NCBI GenBank assembly: GCA_903913865.1
Contig: CAIWMU010000078.1
Coordinates: forward strand, 1 to 46,863
Length of the DNA: 46,863 nt
Direction: 5' to 3'
Source of the DNA: an uncultured Verrucomicrobia subdivision 3 bacterium
Lineage (GTDB): Bacteria; Verrucomicrobiota; Verrucomicrobiia; Limisphaerales; UBA8199
Shown: positions 7,114-16,162 of the stretch, in pieces
Layout of the letters: every line of letters starts with the position of its first letter
How positions within the stretch are numbered: position 1 is the first letter of the stretch
The notes under the pieces: generated by a model
Database searches by the model: none
The model's input: only the letters and a program-made list of their open reading frames with translations
Told to the model about the DNA's origin: nothing
Translations under genes and position numbers: made by a program

Positions 7114-8991
7114 TCAGATCGAGATTTTGAAGATGCCATCGTTGGCGAGGACGAGGAGGCGGCCATCGCGGGGGTCGACGCCGTAGCCTGAGACGGAGCC
7201 CAGGGTGGAGGGGGTGCCCACCATTTCCAGTTCATGGAGATGTTCCGGACGGTTCAATTTCAACAGGAGGGCATGGGCGACAGCCGGCTTTTTTGCGTTG
7301 AGTTCCCTGCGGAGCACGATGACGAGCGCCCGGAGGGTGGGGTGGCGGAAGATGAGCGCGGGGCGGTTGGGGCGGAGGGTTCCGGGCTTGATGAGGCGCT
7401 GCCAGATGCCGGTCTCGAGGTTCACACTCCAAAGGTCGTCCAGAACATGAAAGAGGCCGTTGAAACCGGCGAGGTCGGGTTCCTCCTTTCCCTGCTTGCC
7501 GGTGGGGCTTCCGAGGCCGCCGATAAAATAAAGGTGGTTATCCCCCCGTCTTCCGGGGCACTGCAGGGCAATGATTCCGGCCCGGGGCCAGAACGGCCTG
7601 TTCAGGTCGTGCGGGTCCATTTGGATCCATTCTTTTCGCTGGATGTCAAATTCCCAACGGTCGTTCCGGACCTGGAACTTGCCGTAACCGGAGAGGATGC
7701 CGGCCCGGGCGGTGAACTGATTCCAGTAGGGCATGGCCTCGAAATGCTCCAAGGAGGGTTGTCCCCCGCCCAGATGGGTCAGCTCCCCCTCACCGGGTTT
7801 CCAGGAATACATGGGGCCCTTGCCGTTGCTGCTGCAGATGAGGAACTTGCGGGCGGGATCCCATGCAACGGCAATGACCTGCCGCGAGACCGATTGAACG
7901 CGGGTGGGGATGACCTCAAAAGTGTCGAGATTCACCGATTGCCCCATCGCTTTCAGGCCGATGGCGTGGTTGATGTTTCCAAGGGAATGCATGAAGCGCT
8001 GGCTCCAATCCACGGTCCACACATTGCCAGCCCAATTGTCCACGAGGAACCCGCTGGTTCGGACCCGCTCCCACTTCAGGGCATGGTCAGGCCGGTTCCT
8101 GGAGAGGATTGTGAGGCCGGTGGCGGCAGCGAGACCCGCGCCGATGGTCACCTTCAACCATACGCGCCGGTTCACAGGCACTCTGCCAATCTCGACATCC
8201 AGAAGGGCTTTTCCGAACTCCTCCGCAGAGGCAAACCGGTGCCCGTGTCGTCCGCCATCCGATCTTAGAATCAGTTCATTCAACCCCATCCCGTGTTTCT
8301 GCCAGTCGGGATCCAGCAGCAGGGCCTTTGGCAGGGAGGGAAACTCCAGGCGGTCCCGGCCCGTCCAGGCCTCATACAATGCGCGGCCGAGGGCAAAGAG
8401 ATCCGCGCCCGGGTCATTGGTTCCCTCAAGGGGTTGAAAACCTTCCGTGCCGCAAAAGTCCGGCTGTGTGCCGGGTTCGCCGACCAGGCCATAATCACCG
8501 AGCCGGGGAGTGCCATCGAGGAAGATGATGTTGGAGGGGTTCACATCCCGGTGAACGAGGCCGGACTGATGCAGCAAACTGAGGGCTGAACAGAGGCGCT
8601 GGCCCCACGCAGCGATCTGGATGGCAGTGGCCGGGCCCATCTCCTGCGTCCGGGTCCGGAGGGTCAGCGGTGTGTATTGTTGAACACCTGTCTCGGTTTG
8701 GAGGTCCGGCAGGCCGGGCAGGTTGTTCCCGAGCGGAAGCATCTGCCACAGCCATCCGCCGGGGGTCACGCCGTGGGCGAGGATCGGCAGAAGGCCGGGG
8801 CCACGGGAGAGTTCCTGCAGCCGGGCCTGACGCTTGAGAAGGTCAGGGGTGACGGTTCCGGAGGTGGGTCGCTCGAACTTGAGGACCTGAAGATTCCCAT
8901 CGCAGCGGACAATGTGGACCTTTGAGCGCTCCCGGTCTGAGAGCACCCGCAGATTCTGCGCACCGCATGCAAGGAAATCGCTATCGTTCAT
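7114..8991 (-). CDS. Transmembrane Ser/Thr kinase-like protein with C-terminal propeller-like sensor
   Basis: A 625-residue protein. Residues ~1-265 form a eukaryotic-type kinase domain: VLKFERP with the likely beta-3 Lys (about 38), HRDVNPSN catalytic loop (about 147-154), DYG in place of DFG (about 166-168) and DLFALGRALYEAWTG in the C-lobe. The glycine-rich loop is not recognisable. A single membrane helix follows (about 279-297), so the kinase is cytoplasmic and the C-terminal ~320 residues are external. The latter have Kelch/WD-like features (repeated W, GG and YxW patterns such as NHLYFIGGLGSPTG) and probably sense a ligand. I start at the ATG at 8991; a GTG sits one codon upstream. Kinase activity is likely but unproven because of the altered motifs. 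Confidence 0.82.
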   Translation of the reverse strand: MNDSDFLACGAQNLRVLSDRERSKVHIVRCDGNLQVLKFERPTSGTVTPDLLKRQARLQELSRGPGLLPILAHGVTPGGWLWQMLPLGNNLPGLPDLQTETGVQQYTPLTLRTRTQEMGPATAIQIAAWGQRLCSALSLLHQSGLVHRDVNPSNIIFLDGTPRLGDYGLVGEPGTQPDFCGTEGFQPLEGTNDPGADLFALGRALYEAWTGRDRLEFPSLPKALLLDPDWQKHGMGLNELILRSDGGRHGHRFASAEEFGKALLDVEIGRVPVNRRVWLKVTIGAGLAAATGLTILSRNRPDHALKWERVRTSGFLVDNWAGNVWTVDWSQRFMHSLGNINHAIGLKAMGQSVNLDTFEVIPTRVQSVSRQVIAVAWDPARKFLICSSNGKGPMYSWKPGEGELTHLGGGQPSLEHFEAMPYWNQFTARAGILSGYGKFQVRNDRWEFDIQRKEWIQMDPHDLNRPFWPRAGIIALQCPGRRGDNHLYFIGGLGSPTGKQGKEEPDLAGFNGLFHVLDDLWSVNLETGIWQRLIKPGTLRPNRPALIFRHPTLRALVIVLRRELNAKKPAVAHALLLKLNRPEHLHELEMVGTPSTLGSVSGYGVDPRDGRLLVLANDGIFKISI

Positions 8992-9035
8992 CACCTGAGC
9001 CTGGGGTCGTTCGGATGTCTCACCGTATCTTGAAT

Positions 9036-9099
9036 GGGGGTCGGGTGCCAGAAAAATATCGGTTCAAAAGATTTGGGTGGGACAGTATTTGTCCGACCC
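9036..9099. repeat. Palindromic REP-like element
   Basis: The divergent intergenic region between the kinase and the next gene holds an inverted pair, gggtcgg (9038-9044) and ccgaccc (9093-9099), with a nested ggac/gtcc pair (9080-9083, 9091-9094). The wording of this element (gggtcgg... gggacagtatttgtcc) resembles short palindromic elements linked to REP-associated tyrosine transposases, but no transposase gene is present in the window. Confidence 0.4.
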
Positions 9100-9124
9100 G
9101 GTGTGGCAGAGTGTGCGGGTTGCG

Positions 9125-10255
9125 ATGAATGAGTTCAAGCTATTGAACCGGCTGGATCCGGGACTGCTGCTGGACTGGCTGAGGCCGGTGTGGGGGTATC
9201 TGGCGGGGCGGGGTCTGGTGTGGCCGGAAGGGAGTGGGGCGGGGCCGGACTGCGACCGGCTGGCGGAGATCCTGATGGGGAGCGACGCGGGGATGCCGAG
9301 GGTGCTGGTGGATTCATTGTGCCTGGTGCAGGGGATGGCGACGGAGGCGGGAATGGATTTGCTGGTGGTGGCGGCGCGGGAGGAGGGGTTGGACCTGGAG
9401 AGCGGGGTGGAGCCGACACCTGAGAATGTGGCGGTGCGGGCGTGGCTGAGCTGCCCGGCCTTGATGGAGCGGGTGCATGCGTGCCATGTGGTGTCGCGGC
9501 GGAGGGCGTTCACCCATTTTTCGATGGCGCTGGATCCGCCGCCGGTGTTTCCGGCGCCGCTGCCGGTGAAATTGCGGGCGATCGAGAAGCGGCTGGATGA
9601 TTTTTACCGGGCCAGCAGCCGGGGAGGCGGGGCGCGGGTGTTTGCGTGTGCGCGGCCGAGGGAATGGTGGTTTGTGATCCGGCACGGGCTGGCGATGCGG
9701 CGGTTTGAATCGCTCACCGGGGGTGATCTTTCGACCGTCTGCTTCCGGCCGGTGGGGTATGATGTGCTGGCCTACGAGCCGGAGCGGGGATTGCTGCGGA
9801 TCCACTGCGGCACGGTGCGGGAGCGGACGGTGATCCTGAGGGCGTTCGGGAGCTGCTTCTTCGGGGATCCGGCGGTGTTTCCCCCCAGCTCCCGCTACAC
9901 ACTCGGGCCACTGCTGGAGCCTGGGAGGACATCCTTTGCCTGCGCGGGCATTCCCGGGGCGAGGAGTGTGCAGCTGACGGGGCTTGAGATCCATTCGCCC
10001 GGCTCGCCTTCAGGGCGCATCACAATTGATGCGGAGGATGTCTTCCGGTTTCTGTGCAGCGGTCGCGTTGAGCCGCCCCGGCATGGGGGGGACCTCACCC
10101 GGGCCACCTTCACCGTTAATTTTGCCGGGGAGATCCGGGCGAGGACGTTCAGCGTGATTCCCAGCAACAAACTGCTCTACAGCCGGGAGGCGGACAGCGA
10201 CTGGGTGGAGCCGTGGCTCGAGCAGCACGGTTTCGTCCACAGGACGGAATCGTGA
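9125..10255 (+). CDS. Conserved-looking protein of unknown function
   Basis: A 376-residue soluble protein that I do not recognise. There is no signal peptide or membrane helix. The N-terminal third is leucine-rich and helical (MNEFKLLNRLDPGLLLDWLR); the middle and C-terminus look mixed alpha/beta with several Trp and Arg residues (ARPREWWFVIRHGLAMRRFE). An in-frame start 48 bp upstream lies inside the palindromic element, so I prefer the ATG at 9125. Two more unassigned genes on the same strand follow at short distance (10294, 10604), suggesting one transcription unit. No function should be assumed. Confidence 0.6.
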   Translation: MNEFKLLNRLDPGLLLDWLRPVWGYLAGRGLVWPEGSGAGPDCDRLAEILMGSDAGMPRVLVDSLCLVQGMATEAGMDLLVVAAREEGLDLESGVEPTPENVAVRAWLSCPALMERVHACHVVSRRRAFTHFSMALDPPPVFPAPLPVKLRAIEKRLDDFYRASSRGGGARVFACARPREWWFVIRHGLAMRRFESLTGGDLSTVCFRPVGYDVLAYEPERGLLRIHCGTVRERTVILRAFGSCFFGDPAVFPPSSRYTLGPLLEPGRTSFACAGIPGARSVQLTGLEIHSPGSPSGRITIDAEDVFRFLCSGRVEPPRHGGDLTRATFTVNFAGEIRARTFSVIPSNKLLYSREADSDWVEPWLEQHGFVHRTES

Positions 10256-10293
10256 GACGAGATTTTTCAAACAACCAATCAGTAACACATAGA

Positions 10294-10524
10294 ATGAAAA
10301 CGATTGTTCAAGGCGGCAACCGGTCCGCAGGCTCCCTGGCCACCGTGCGGTTCCTCGAGATCCCGATTGGTGGGCGGTTCGAATTTCGGGGTCGTCGATA
10401 CGAAAAGGTGGGTGGCGGGTTTGCCTCGGATGAGGAGCGGATGGGGAACTGTTTCCAGGCCGACACTGAGGTGGTGATGGAGAGTGGCCGTGCGGGGGCC
10501 CGCTTCCATGCAGGCCGTTCCTGA
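10294..10524 (+). CDS. Small conserved-type protein of unknown function
   Basis: A 76-residue protein. Its core, FLEIPIGGRFEFRGRRYEKV, followed by an acidic FxADTEV segment, resembles small beta-rich proteins seen as hypothetical genes in several bacterial and plasmid/phage contexts; this is recollection, not a search. There is no signal peptide or membrane segment. It sits 38 bp after the previous gene and before the Cys-rich/HTH protein, so the three may be co-transcribed. Confidence 0.6.
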   Translation: MKTIVQGGNRSAGSLATVRFLEIPIGGRFEFRGRRYEKVGGGFASDEERMGNCFQADTEVVMESGRAGARFHAGRS

Positions 10525-10603
10525 GCCATGCCGCCCCGGGGCAGCGGGGGGTGGGGGATCGTTCTGGTCCGCCGTGGCCCGGCTGCCGTTTGGCGGGGGA
10601 GTG

Positions 10604-11680
10604 ATGGCGGATTGGCGGCGTGCGGCGGCGGGGCATTTGCCCCTGTTGCGCCCCTTTCTGAGGGTCGGGGCGGGGGAATCGGCCGGGTATCCCTGCCCGG
10701 CGGATCCTCCCTGCCACTGCCGCCATGAGGTGGTGGGGTGGGGGGATGAGAGGGTGGCGGTGTGCCGTTGCGGGGAATGCGATCCGGTGCGCCTGGAGCG
10801 GGGGGACCTGCAGATTTACAGGGTGGATGTGGCGGTGCTGGGGGAAGCGATCTGCGCCTTGCTGCCCTTCCGTGCCCACAGGGGAGTCCGGCCATGCGGT
10901 TCTGGAGGCGTGGCGGCCTTCTGGCAGATTGGCACATGGATGCCTCTGGCGGCCCCGGTCTATTTTGCATCCTGTGCAACCCATGCGGTCTGGAACGGGT
11001 GTGTGCATGCCGCGGGAGGGAGGCCCTTTGTGCTGCTTGCGACCGGGGTGGTGCCCGGTTTTGGTGCGCCGCCGGGGGCGGGGTTGCTGCTGGAGCTGGA
11101 GGTGTATCTGGGTGCATCTGTTCCCGGTGTGTTCAGCCTGCTGGAACCGCCGGGGCCGGTTCTTGACAGGTGGCGGGAGCAGGTTTCGGGCGGGGGTGGG
11201 GTTGCTCAAATCCTGAATGGCATACACCGGGAAATTGCGGGTGTCCGTGCCGATTTTGTGGCGCTCAAATCGGCCCGGGATCATCTGCAGCAGATGCAGG
11301 GGGCGGGTTTGCTGGACTTTGCGAGGCGTGTGGACATGGAATCGTTCAAGCAGCTCGCGGCGATCCTGGCAGAGGGGGATGTGGCCAAGGCAAGCCGGGC
11401 GCTGGGGATGAAGGATGCGACGCTTCGATCCGCCATGGCAACCTGGAGGGACCGGGGGCCGGCCTACGTGGCGATGCTGGAACTTGTGCGCTGGCGCAAG
11501 AAGACAACAGGCCGCGCGAAGGTGCCGCTGAATGAGGAGATCCTCCATGACCGTGCGGAGAGGACCGACCTGCCCGGCCTGCTCTCCGATGTGCTGGAGG
11601 GGCTTCTCTCGATGAACAATTCAAACTGGGAACAGCAGTGCGAGAATCTCAAGGACCTTCTGCGTTCAGCAGGGTCCTGA
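10604..11680 (+). CDS. Protein with N-terminal six-cysteine motif and C-terminal helix-turn-helix
   Basis: A 358-residue protein from the ATG at 10604, which has a strong GGGGGAG purine run just upstream. In-frame starts at 10508 and 10484 overlap the previous gene and are alternatives. Residues ~31-59 hold six cysteines in the pattern C-x5-C-x-C-x14-C-x-C-x2-C, likely a zinc site. The middle (about 75-190) is hydrophobic alpha/beta. Near the C-terminus, AEGDVAKASRALGMKDATLR followed by a basic helix (LVRWRKK) looks like a helix-turn-helix. It may be a DNA-binding or recruitment protein. I cannot name the family. Confidence 0.6.
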   Translation: MADWRRAAAGHLPLLRPFLRVGAGESAGYPCPADPPCHCRHEVVGWGDERVAVCRCGECDPVRLERGDLQIYRVDVAVLGEAICALLPFRAHRGVRPCGSGGVAAFWQIGTWMPLAAPVYFASCATHAVWNGCVHAAGGRPFVLLATGVVPGFGAPPGAGLLLELEVYLGASVPGVFSLLEPPGPVLDRWREQVSGGGGVAQILNGIHREIAGVRADFVALKSARDHLQQMQGAGLLDFARRVDMESFKQLAAILAEGDVAKASRALGMKDATLRSAMATWRDRGPAYVAMLELVRWRKKTTGRAKVPLNEEILHDRAERTDLPGLLSDVLEGLLSMNNSNWEQQCENLKDLLRSAGS

Positions 11681-11846
11681 TCACCGTTGGGTCTGTGGCG
11701 AACTTCGGACACAAGGTGCCATCTCGCCCTGAGGGGGAAGTGTGTGTGCAGGGGTTGACTGTCCTCCTGCGAGGAGTCCGTTCCCACTCGATGCTGCCTG
11801 GACTGCCGAACGGGTTTAACCGAACTACAAACCGACCGAATCCCCC

Positions 11847-12224
11847 CTATTTCTGGAGGATGCGGATGGTGTATTCAGGCGAGAGGAGGCTGTCCTGCTT
11901 GGGCTTGCCGAAGGCGTTGTAGTCGAAATTGAACTTGTAGCGGTAGCGGATGAGGGATGTTCCCGCAGGGACGGGGACGAATCCTTCCCAGCGGTTGGTC
12001 ATGAGCTGGGTGGGACGCATGGGGTAGAAATCGGTGCCGACGACGATTTGGGGATGGATGGATTCCCAGCGCATCGTCTGCTGGCGTGTGGAGATGGCGA
12101 CCTCGACCGGATACAAATTGTTGGGGTTGCGCTCCTGGCGCTGCGGGGTGAGGTTGGTCAGCGTGGTGGCACAACCCGACAGGAGGAGGGGCAGGGCAAT
12201 CAACGATACCAGTTTCTTCAGCAT
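11847..12224 (-). CDS. Small lipoprotein of unknown function
   Basis: A 125-residue predicted lipoprotein: MLKKLVSLIALPLLLSGC with lipobox LSGC (Cys18). The mature part is beta-rich (LYPVEVAISTRQQTMRWESI, later IRYRYKFNFDYNAFG) and ends LSPEYTIRILQK. A 12-strand-like amphipathic pattern and compact size suggest an envelope accessory protein; no known catalytic motif is visible. It is divergent from the PpiD/SurA-like gene across 126 bp, so both may act in the envelope, but this is only context. Confidence 0.75.
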   Translation of the reverse strand: MLKKLVSLIALPLLLSGCATTLTNLTPQRQERNPNNLYPVEVAISTRQQTMRWESIHPQIVVGTDFYPMRPTQLMTNRWEGFVPVPAGTSLIRYRYKFNFDYNAFGKPKQDSLLSPEYTIRILQK

Positions 12225-12350
12225 GGTTTAGAGCGTGGCAAAGCCCATTCTTCTTGTAAAGCGGCTTTTGTTGAGGCAATATGGACTTTTGCGTTTGACC
12301 ACCCGCTATAAAGCAGGGTAGGTTTCCCGCTCCTGATTACAATTTAGCCT

Positions 12351-14054
12351 ATGTTTGGGACCATTAGAAAGCATCAGACGTGGTTGTGGGTGGTTATCAT
12401 CACCCTGACCGTGATTAGTTTTGTCGTGTTCTTCAGCCCCTATAGTCGTGTCGACAACGACTCCAGGTCCGGCCGTTACGGGGTCGTGGACGGGCACCGG
12501 GTTACTGAGGAGGGGTATGGGAATGCCCAACGCGAGGTTTACCTGCGCTATTTCTTCAGTTCCGGCAAGTGGCCGGATGACGAGGCGCGGAAGTCCGGGT
12601 TTGACCCGTTGCGCGAGACCTATCAATGGCTGCTGCTGGTGAACAAGCAGGAGCAGTATGGTGTGAGCGTGGGACCGGATGTGGCTGCGCGTTTCGCCCT
12701 TGAGATGCTGCGCCCTCTGGAGCGCATGGGGGTGACCTCTCCCGATATTTTCTTCAAGCAGGTGCTTCAGCCGAGGGGCTTCAAGGTGGATGATTTTGAG
12801 CGGTTCGTTCGCCACTACCTCGGGATTCAGGAGTTGATTTCATCAGTTGGCATGAGCGGCAAGCTCGTGACGCCGGATGAGGCCAAGGGGTTGTATATCC
12901 GGGAGCGCCAGGAGATTTCGGCCTCCGCAGTGGTTTTTTCCCTCTCCAACTATCTTTCCAAGGTGACAGTCACGCCTGACTCGCTAATCCAGTTCTATTC
13001 GAACCGGCTTTCCAACTACCGCGTGCCGGACCGCGTGCAGGTCAACTATGTGAAGTTCAACGTGACCAACTACACCTCCGCCGCTGAGGCAGAGTTGTCG
13101 AAGACGAACCTGACCGAGATGGTGGAAGCCAATTCCCGCAGGCTGGGAACCAACTACTACGGGGATGCGAAGAGCCCTGAGGAGAGCAAAGCAAAGATCC
13201 GTGAGGAGATCATTCGCAGCCGTGCGTTGATGATGGCCCGCAAGCAGGGTGCAGAGTTCGCGAGTCCGCTGTTTGACCTCCAGCCGGTGCGTTTGGACAA
13301 TCTGGAGAAACTGGCCAAGGAAAAGGGCCTTACTGTGGCAAGCAGCAAGCCGTTTGACCGCGAAGAGGGCCCGACGGATTTGGAAGTGGGGCCGGATTTC
13401 GCGAAGGTGGCCTTTTCCCGAACCGATGATGAGCCGTTTTCCACCCCTGTCGTGGGAATGGACGGTGTTTATGTATTTGCTGTGACCAAGAGGATTCCCA
13501 GCGAGATTCCGTCGTTTGAAACGGTCAAGGACAAGGTGACCGCTGACTACCGTCATGCGCAGGCCGCGTCCTTGGCGCGGATGGCCGGGCAGGTGTTTCA
13601 TCCACAGCTCACGAACGGTCTGGCCCAGTCGAAGAGCTTTGAGGCCCTCTGCAAGGATGGCCAGGTCAAGCCCATCGAATTGCCTCCCTTCAGCCTCAGC
13701 AGCAGAGCATTGGGGGAGGTTGAGGAGAAGTTGAATTTGAATCAGGTCAAACAGCTGGCCTTTAGCACGGAACCGGGCAAGGCCAGTGCCTTCCAGATGA
13801 CGGCTGACGGAGGGCTGATCGTGTTCGTGAAGGCCAAGCTTCCGATCAATGACGAGAAGATGAAGACCGATTTTCCGGCATTCCTCTCCTATGTGCGCCA
13901 GACCCGCCAGAACGAGGCGTTCAACGACTGGTTCCGCAAGGAGGCTGATCGTGGTCTCCGGGATACCCCTCTGGCTCAACCCCAGCAGGATCCAGCTCAG
14001 GCCAAGAAGACCGCCACCCCGACTCCCCCGACCCCTCCGGCCAAGAAGTCCTGA
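12351..14054 (+). CDS. Membrane-anchored PpiD/SurA-like periplasmic chaperone
   Basis: A 567-residue protein with a short cytoplasmic N-terminus and one membrane helix (about residues 10-29, TWLWVVIITLTVISFVVFF), then a large periplasmic part. The early VVDGHRVTEEGYGNAQREVY segment and the helical block to about residue 190 match SurA/PpiD N-terminal chaperone domains. A clear PPIC (parvulin) active domain is not obvious; the region ~215-400 may be a degenerate one. The tail is Ala/Pro/Gln/Thr-rich. It probably helps outer-membrane and secreted protein folding. It is followed by a good intrinsic terminator. Confidence 0.8.
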   Translation: MFGTIRKHQTWLWVVIITLTVISFVVFFSPYSRVDNDSRSGRYGVVDGHRVTEEGYGNAQREVYLRYFFSSGKWPDDEARKSGFDPLRETYQWLLLVNKQEQYGVSVGPDVAARFALEMLRPLERMGVTSPDIFFKQVLQPRGFKVDDFERFVRHYLGIQELISSVGMSGKLVTPDEAKGLYIRERQEISASAVVFSLSNYLSKVTVTPDSLIQFYSNRLSNYRVPDRVQVNYVKFNVTNYTSAAEAELSKTNLTEMVEANSRRLGTNYYGDAKSPEESKAKIREEIIRSRALMMARKQGAEFASPLFDLQPVRLDNLEKLAKEKGLTVASSKPFDREEGPTDLEVGPDFAKVAFSRTDDEPFSTPVVGMDGVYVFAVTKRIPSEIPSFETVKDKVTADYRHAQAASLARMAGQVFHPQLTNGLAQSKSFEALCKDGQVKPIELPPFSLSSRALGEVEEKLNLNQVKQLAFSTEPGKASAFQMTADGGLIVFVKAKLPINDEKMKTDFPAFLSYVRQTRQNEAFNDWFRKEADRGLRDTPLAQPQQDPAQAKKTATPTPPTPPAKKS

Positions 14055-14084
14055 GGTCAGCGGGTTGGACAGGTTCGATTTGAG

Positions 14085-14110
14085 AAGGCGGCGCTTTGCG
14101 CCGCCTTTTT
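14085..14110 (+). terminator. Intrinsic terminator after the PpiD/SurA-like gene
   Basis: A perfect 10-bp stem (14085-14094 with 14098-14107) with a 3-base loop, aaggcggcgc-ttt-gcgccgcctt, is followed by further T residues to 14110. It lies 31 bp after the stop at 14054 and ends that transcript. On the minus strand, where the PHP phosphatase converges, there is no T-run, so it is probably one-directional. Confidence 0.85.
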
Positions 14111-14136
14111 CATTGGTGCGACTGGCGGGGCGCCCG

Positions 14137-14934
14137 TCAGAAGGGGATGGATGAGTATTTCCGCCCGCAGAAGGTGCGGCTTTCACGATAGCCGCAGCTC
14201 TTTGCCAGAGCTGTGGCAGCTTCGAAGTCCATGCCCGGCTCAGAGGCGGCGTGGGCGTCTGATCCGAACGTGATGGGGACACCTATTTCGGCCGCCAGCT
14301 GAAGGAACTCCCTTGAAGGATAGATTTCCCTGCATTCCTTGCGGAGACCGGCGGTGTTGAGTTCGATGGCCACATCGTTACGCTTCGCGGCTTCGAGAAA
14401 CCGGCGGTAAAGGGGGGTGCAATCCCCCTCCGGCCGGATGGAGAACTTTTTGCAGAGATCGGCATGGCCGATGATTTCGAACAGGCCCGATTCCGCCGCC
14501 ATGGTGAGCCTGTCGAAGTAGGTGGCCCAGATTTCCTTGGGACTCCCCTGCCGCCAGAGGGAGATCTGGTAGGGGTTGTCGATGGCGAAAGAATCGGAGA
14601 TGTAATGGACGGAGCCGATGAAATAATCCCAGGGATGGCGGTTGGCCAACTCCTTGATCCACTCCTCATGGCCGGGCAGGTAATCGACCTCCAGAGCGAG
14701 GCGGATGGTCAGTTGCGGGAATGCCCGGCGGGCCTCCTGAACCTTGGACACATAGAGGTCGAGATCCGCCTGATCCATACGCCAGTCATCGAAGTCATTC
14801 CTGAACATGGGGCTGTGATCGGAGAAGCCGATTTCCCGCAGACCCACTTTGACGGCATGCGCTGCGTATTCAATCGGCTCGCCACTCGCATGGCGGCACA
14901 GCGGGGTGTGCATGTGGTAGTCTGGAGGGATCAT
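14137..14934 (-). CDS. PHP-family histidinol-phosphatase (HisK-type)
   Basis: A 265-residue PHP-domain hydrolase. Metal-binding motifs occur in order: DYHMHTPLCRHA (residues ~5-16), FSDHSPM, LALEVDYLPGHE, SVHY, GHADL and GSDAHA near the C-terminus. These match HisJ/HisK-type histidinol-phosphate phosphatases, which make histidinol in histidine synthesis. A few related PHP proteins have other phosphoester substrates, so the exact substrate is inferred. The open frame extends upstream to 15189, but that part is antisense to the prepilin gene; ATG 14934 gives the normal start MIPPDYHMHT. No other his gene is nearby. Confidence 0.85.
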   Translation of the reverse strand: MIPPDYHMHTPLCRHASGEPIEYAAHAVKVGLREIGFSDHSPMFRNDFDDWRMDQADLDLYVSKVQEARRAFPQLTIRLALEVDYLPGHEEWIKELANRHPWDYFIGSVHYISDSFAIDNPYQISLWRQGSPKEIWATYFDRLTMAAESGLFEIIGHADLCKKFSIRPEGDCTPLYRRFLEAAKRNDVAIELNTAGLRKECREIYPSREFLQLAAEIGVPITFGSDAHAASEPGMDFEAATALAKSCGYRESRTFCGRKYSSIPF

Positions 14935-14972
14935 GGCGTCTGTGAAGCGGGTTTTTTGTTCGGGATACGGGT

Positions 14973-15015
14973 AAAAAAAGGCCCGGCCGGATCGGACAAG
15001 CCGATGGGGCCGGGC
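14973..15015 (-). terminator. Intrinsic terminator after the prepilin-like gene
   Basis: On the minus strand gcccggcc (15008-15015) pairs with ggccgggc (14981-14988), with an inner ccatcgg/ccgat stem, and is followed by seven T residues (14973-14979). It starts 18 bp after the stop of the prepilin-like gene and separates it from the PHP phosphatase downstream. Confidence 0.85.
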
Positions 15016-15032
15016 GAAGCTTGGTGCCTGTA

Positions 15033-15950
15033 TTAATTCCCCTTTCCGGAGGTGCGTTCGGCGATCCAGCTCCAGTCCACTTTGGAGCCGGTGATCGGGC
15101 GGCGGGAGACATTTCCGTTGACGACCTTGGTGGTCCCATCCCGCCAACGGTGGATTTCCGCGTGGCCGTCGAGGAAGGCGAAGAAGCAACCGTTGTTGTG
15201 GTAGGTGCCGGGCCAGTCAATCCACTCGGCACTGTTCAAGCCGACGGCGAAACCACCGTCGTTCAGGCTGCTTGCGTCTTCATCCAGGAACACCCACACC
15301 TTGGAGGGGCCAGGCGCACCGAGGCTTGTGGCTTTGCCGAAGGTGTTATAGGGGGCGCCGCGGCGGTGGCCGTGGCTGTTATCCAGCCAGGGGCCGTTGA
15401 CCGGCTTGTTCGGGGCGCCGCTGTGGCCACCGCCGGTATCAAAGGCACCGCAGATGGTTCCGACGGCCTGATTCATGGCAACGGTGCGTGCTGCGCCGAC
15501 GATCTTGCCCACGAGAGCTGGAACCGTTCCCTGATAGAGACCCACCCGCTTGTCAGCAGTGCACTTGAAGATGGATGGGTTCTTGCCGATGTAAGGTGCG
15601 AAGAGTGAGATTTTGGAATCCATGAGGATCTCAGGATTGAACTCGGCAGCCCCTCCCTTGCCGGCCTGACCGGGGCACCAGTTGTGGCCGGGAACAGTGT
15701 TGCCATCGTCGGGGTTTGGGGGGAAAAACTCCCTATTCTCGCCGGAATAGAGGGTCATGGACAGGATCATCTGCTTGCCGTTGTTCATGCAATAGATGTT
15801 CTGGGCCTTTTCCTTCGCCTTGCCCAAGGCGGGAAGGATCATGGCCGCGAGGATTGCGATGATGGCAATTACGACAAGGAGTTCAATCAGGGTGAACCCG
15901 GATTGGGTCCGGCCTGAAGAGCTTGATGAAGATTTGGGTTTTCCAAACAT
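15033..15950 (-). CDS. Prepilin-type N-terminal cleavage/methylation protein with H-x9-DG motif
   Basis: A 305-residue type II secretion/type IV pilin-like protein. A short Ser-rich leader ([18 protein letters not shown]) precedes the processing site [20 protein letters not shown], with the conserved Glu at mature position 5. The C-terminal half ends with an [13 protein letters not shown] segment, an exact H-x9-DG motif typical of the very numerous pseudopilin-like proteins of Verrucomicrobiota, Planctomycetota and Lentisphaerota. The protein is inserted in the inner membrane and may be assembled into a pseudopilus or serve as an extracellular/periplasmic factor. It is a single gene with its own terminator; no pilus assembly gene is near. 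Confidence 0.88.
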   Translation of the reverse strand: MFGKPKSSSSSSGRTQSGFTLIELLVVIAIIAILAAMILPALGKAKEKAQNIYCMNNGKQMILSMTLYSGENREFFPPNPDDGNTVPGHNWCPGQAGKGGAAEFNPEILMDSKISLFAPYIGKNPSIFKCTADKRVGLYQGTVPALVGKIVGAARTVAMNQAVGTICGAFDTGGGHSGAPNKPVNGPWLDNSHGHRRGAPYNTFGKATSLGAPGPSKVWVFLDEDASSLNDGGFAVGLNSAEWIDWPGTYHNNGCFFAFLDGHAEIHRWRDGTTKVVNGNVSRRPITGSKVDWSWIAERTSGKGN

Positions 15951-16162
15951 ATTGTTGCTACAAAGTTGATCGTTGTTCCAGTGTTCTGTTGAGCGCCAGT
16001 GAATGAAGTTAATCTAAGCTGCGGGATGGTTCAAGTAAACGAAAAAAAACGGGGGGGAGCGGGGTGAAATTGCAAACCCAATATTGTCAGGGCCTTTTGC
16101 AGACAGATGGCTGGCTGTGTTTTGCTGTGCACACCCCATGGGTTCGGCCGGATGGTGCTGCG

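Noticed and set aside
10010-11548. 512-codon minus-strand frame opposite the unassigned cluster
   Set aside because: Pro/His/Arg-rich composition typical of antisense frames in GC-rich DNA; the plus-strand frames have ordered motifs and better start sites.
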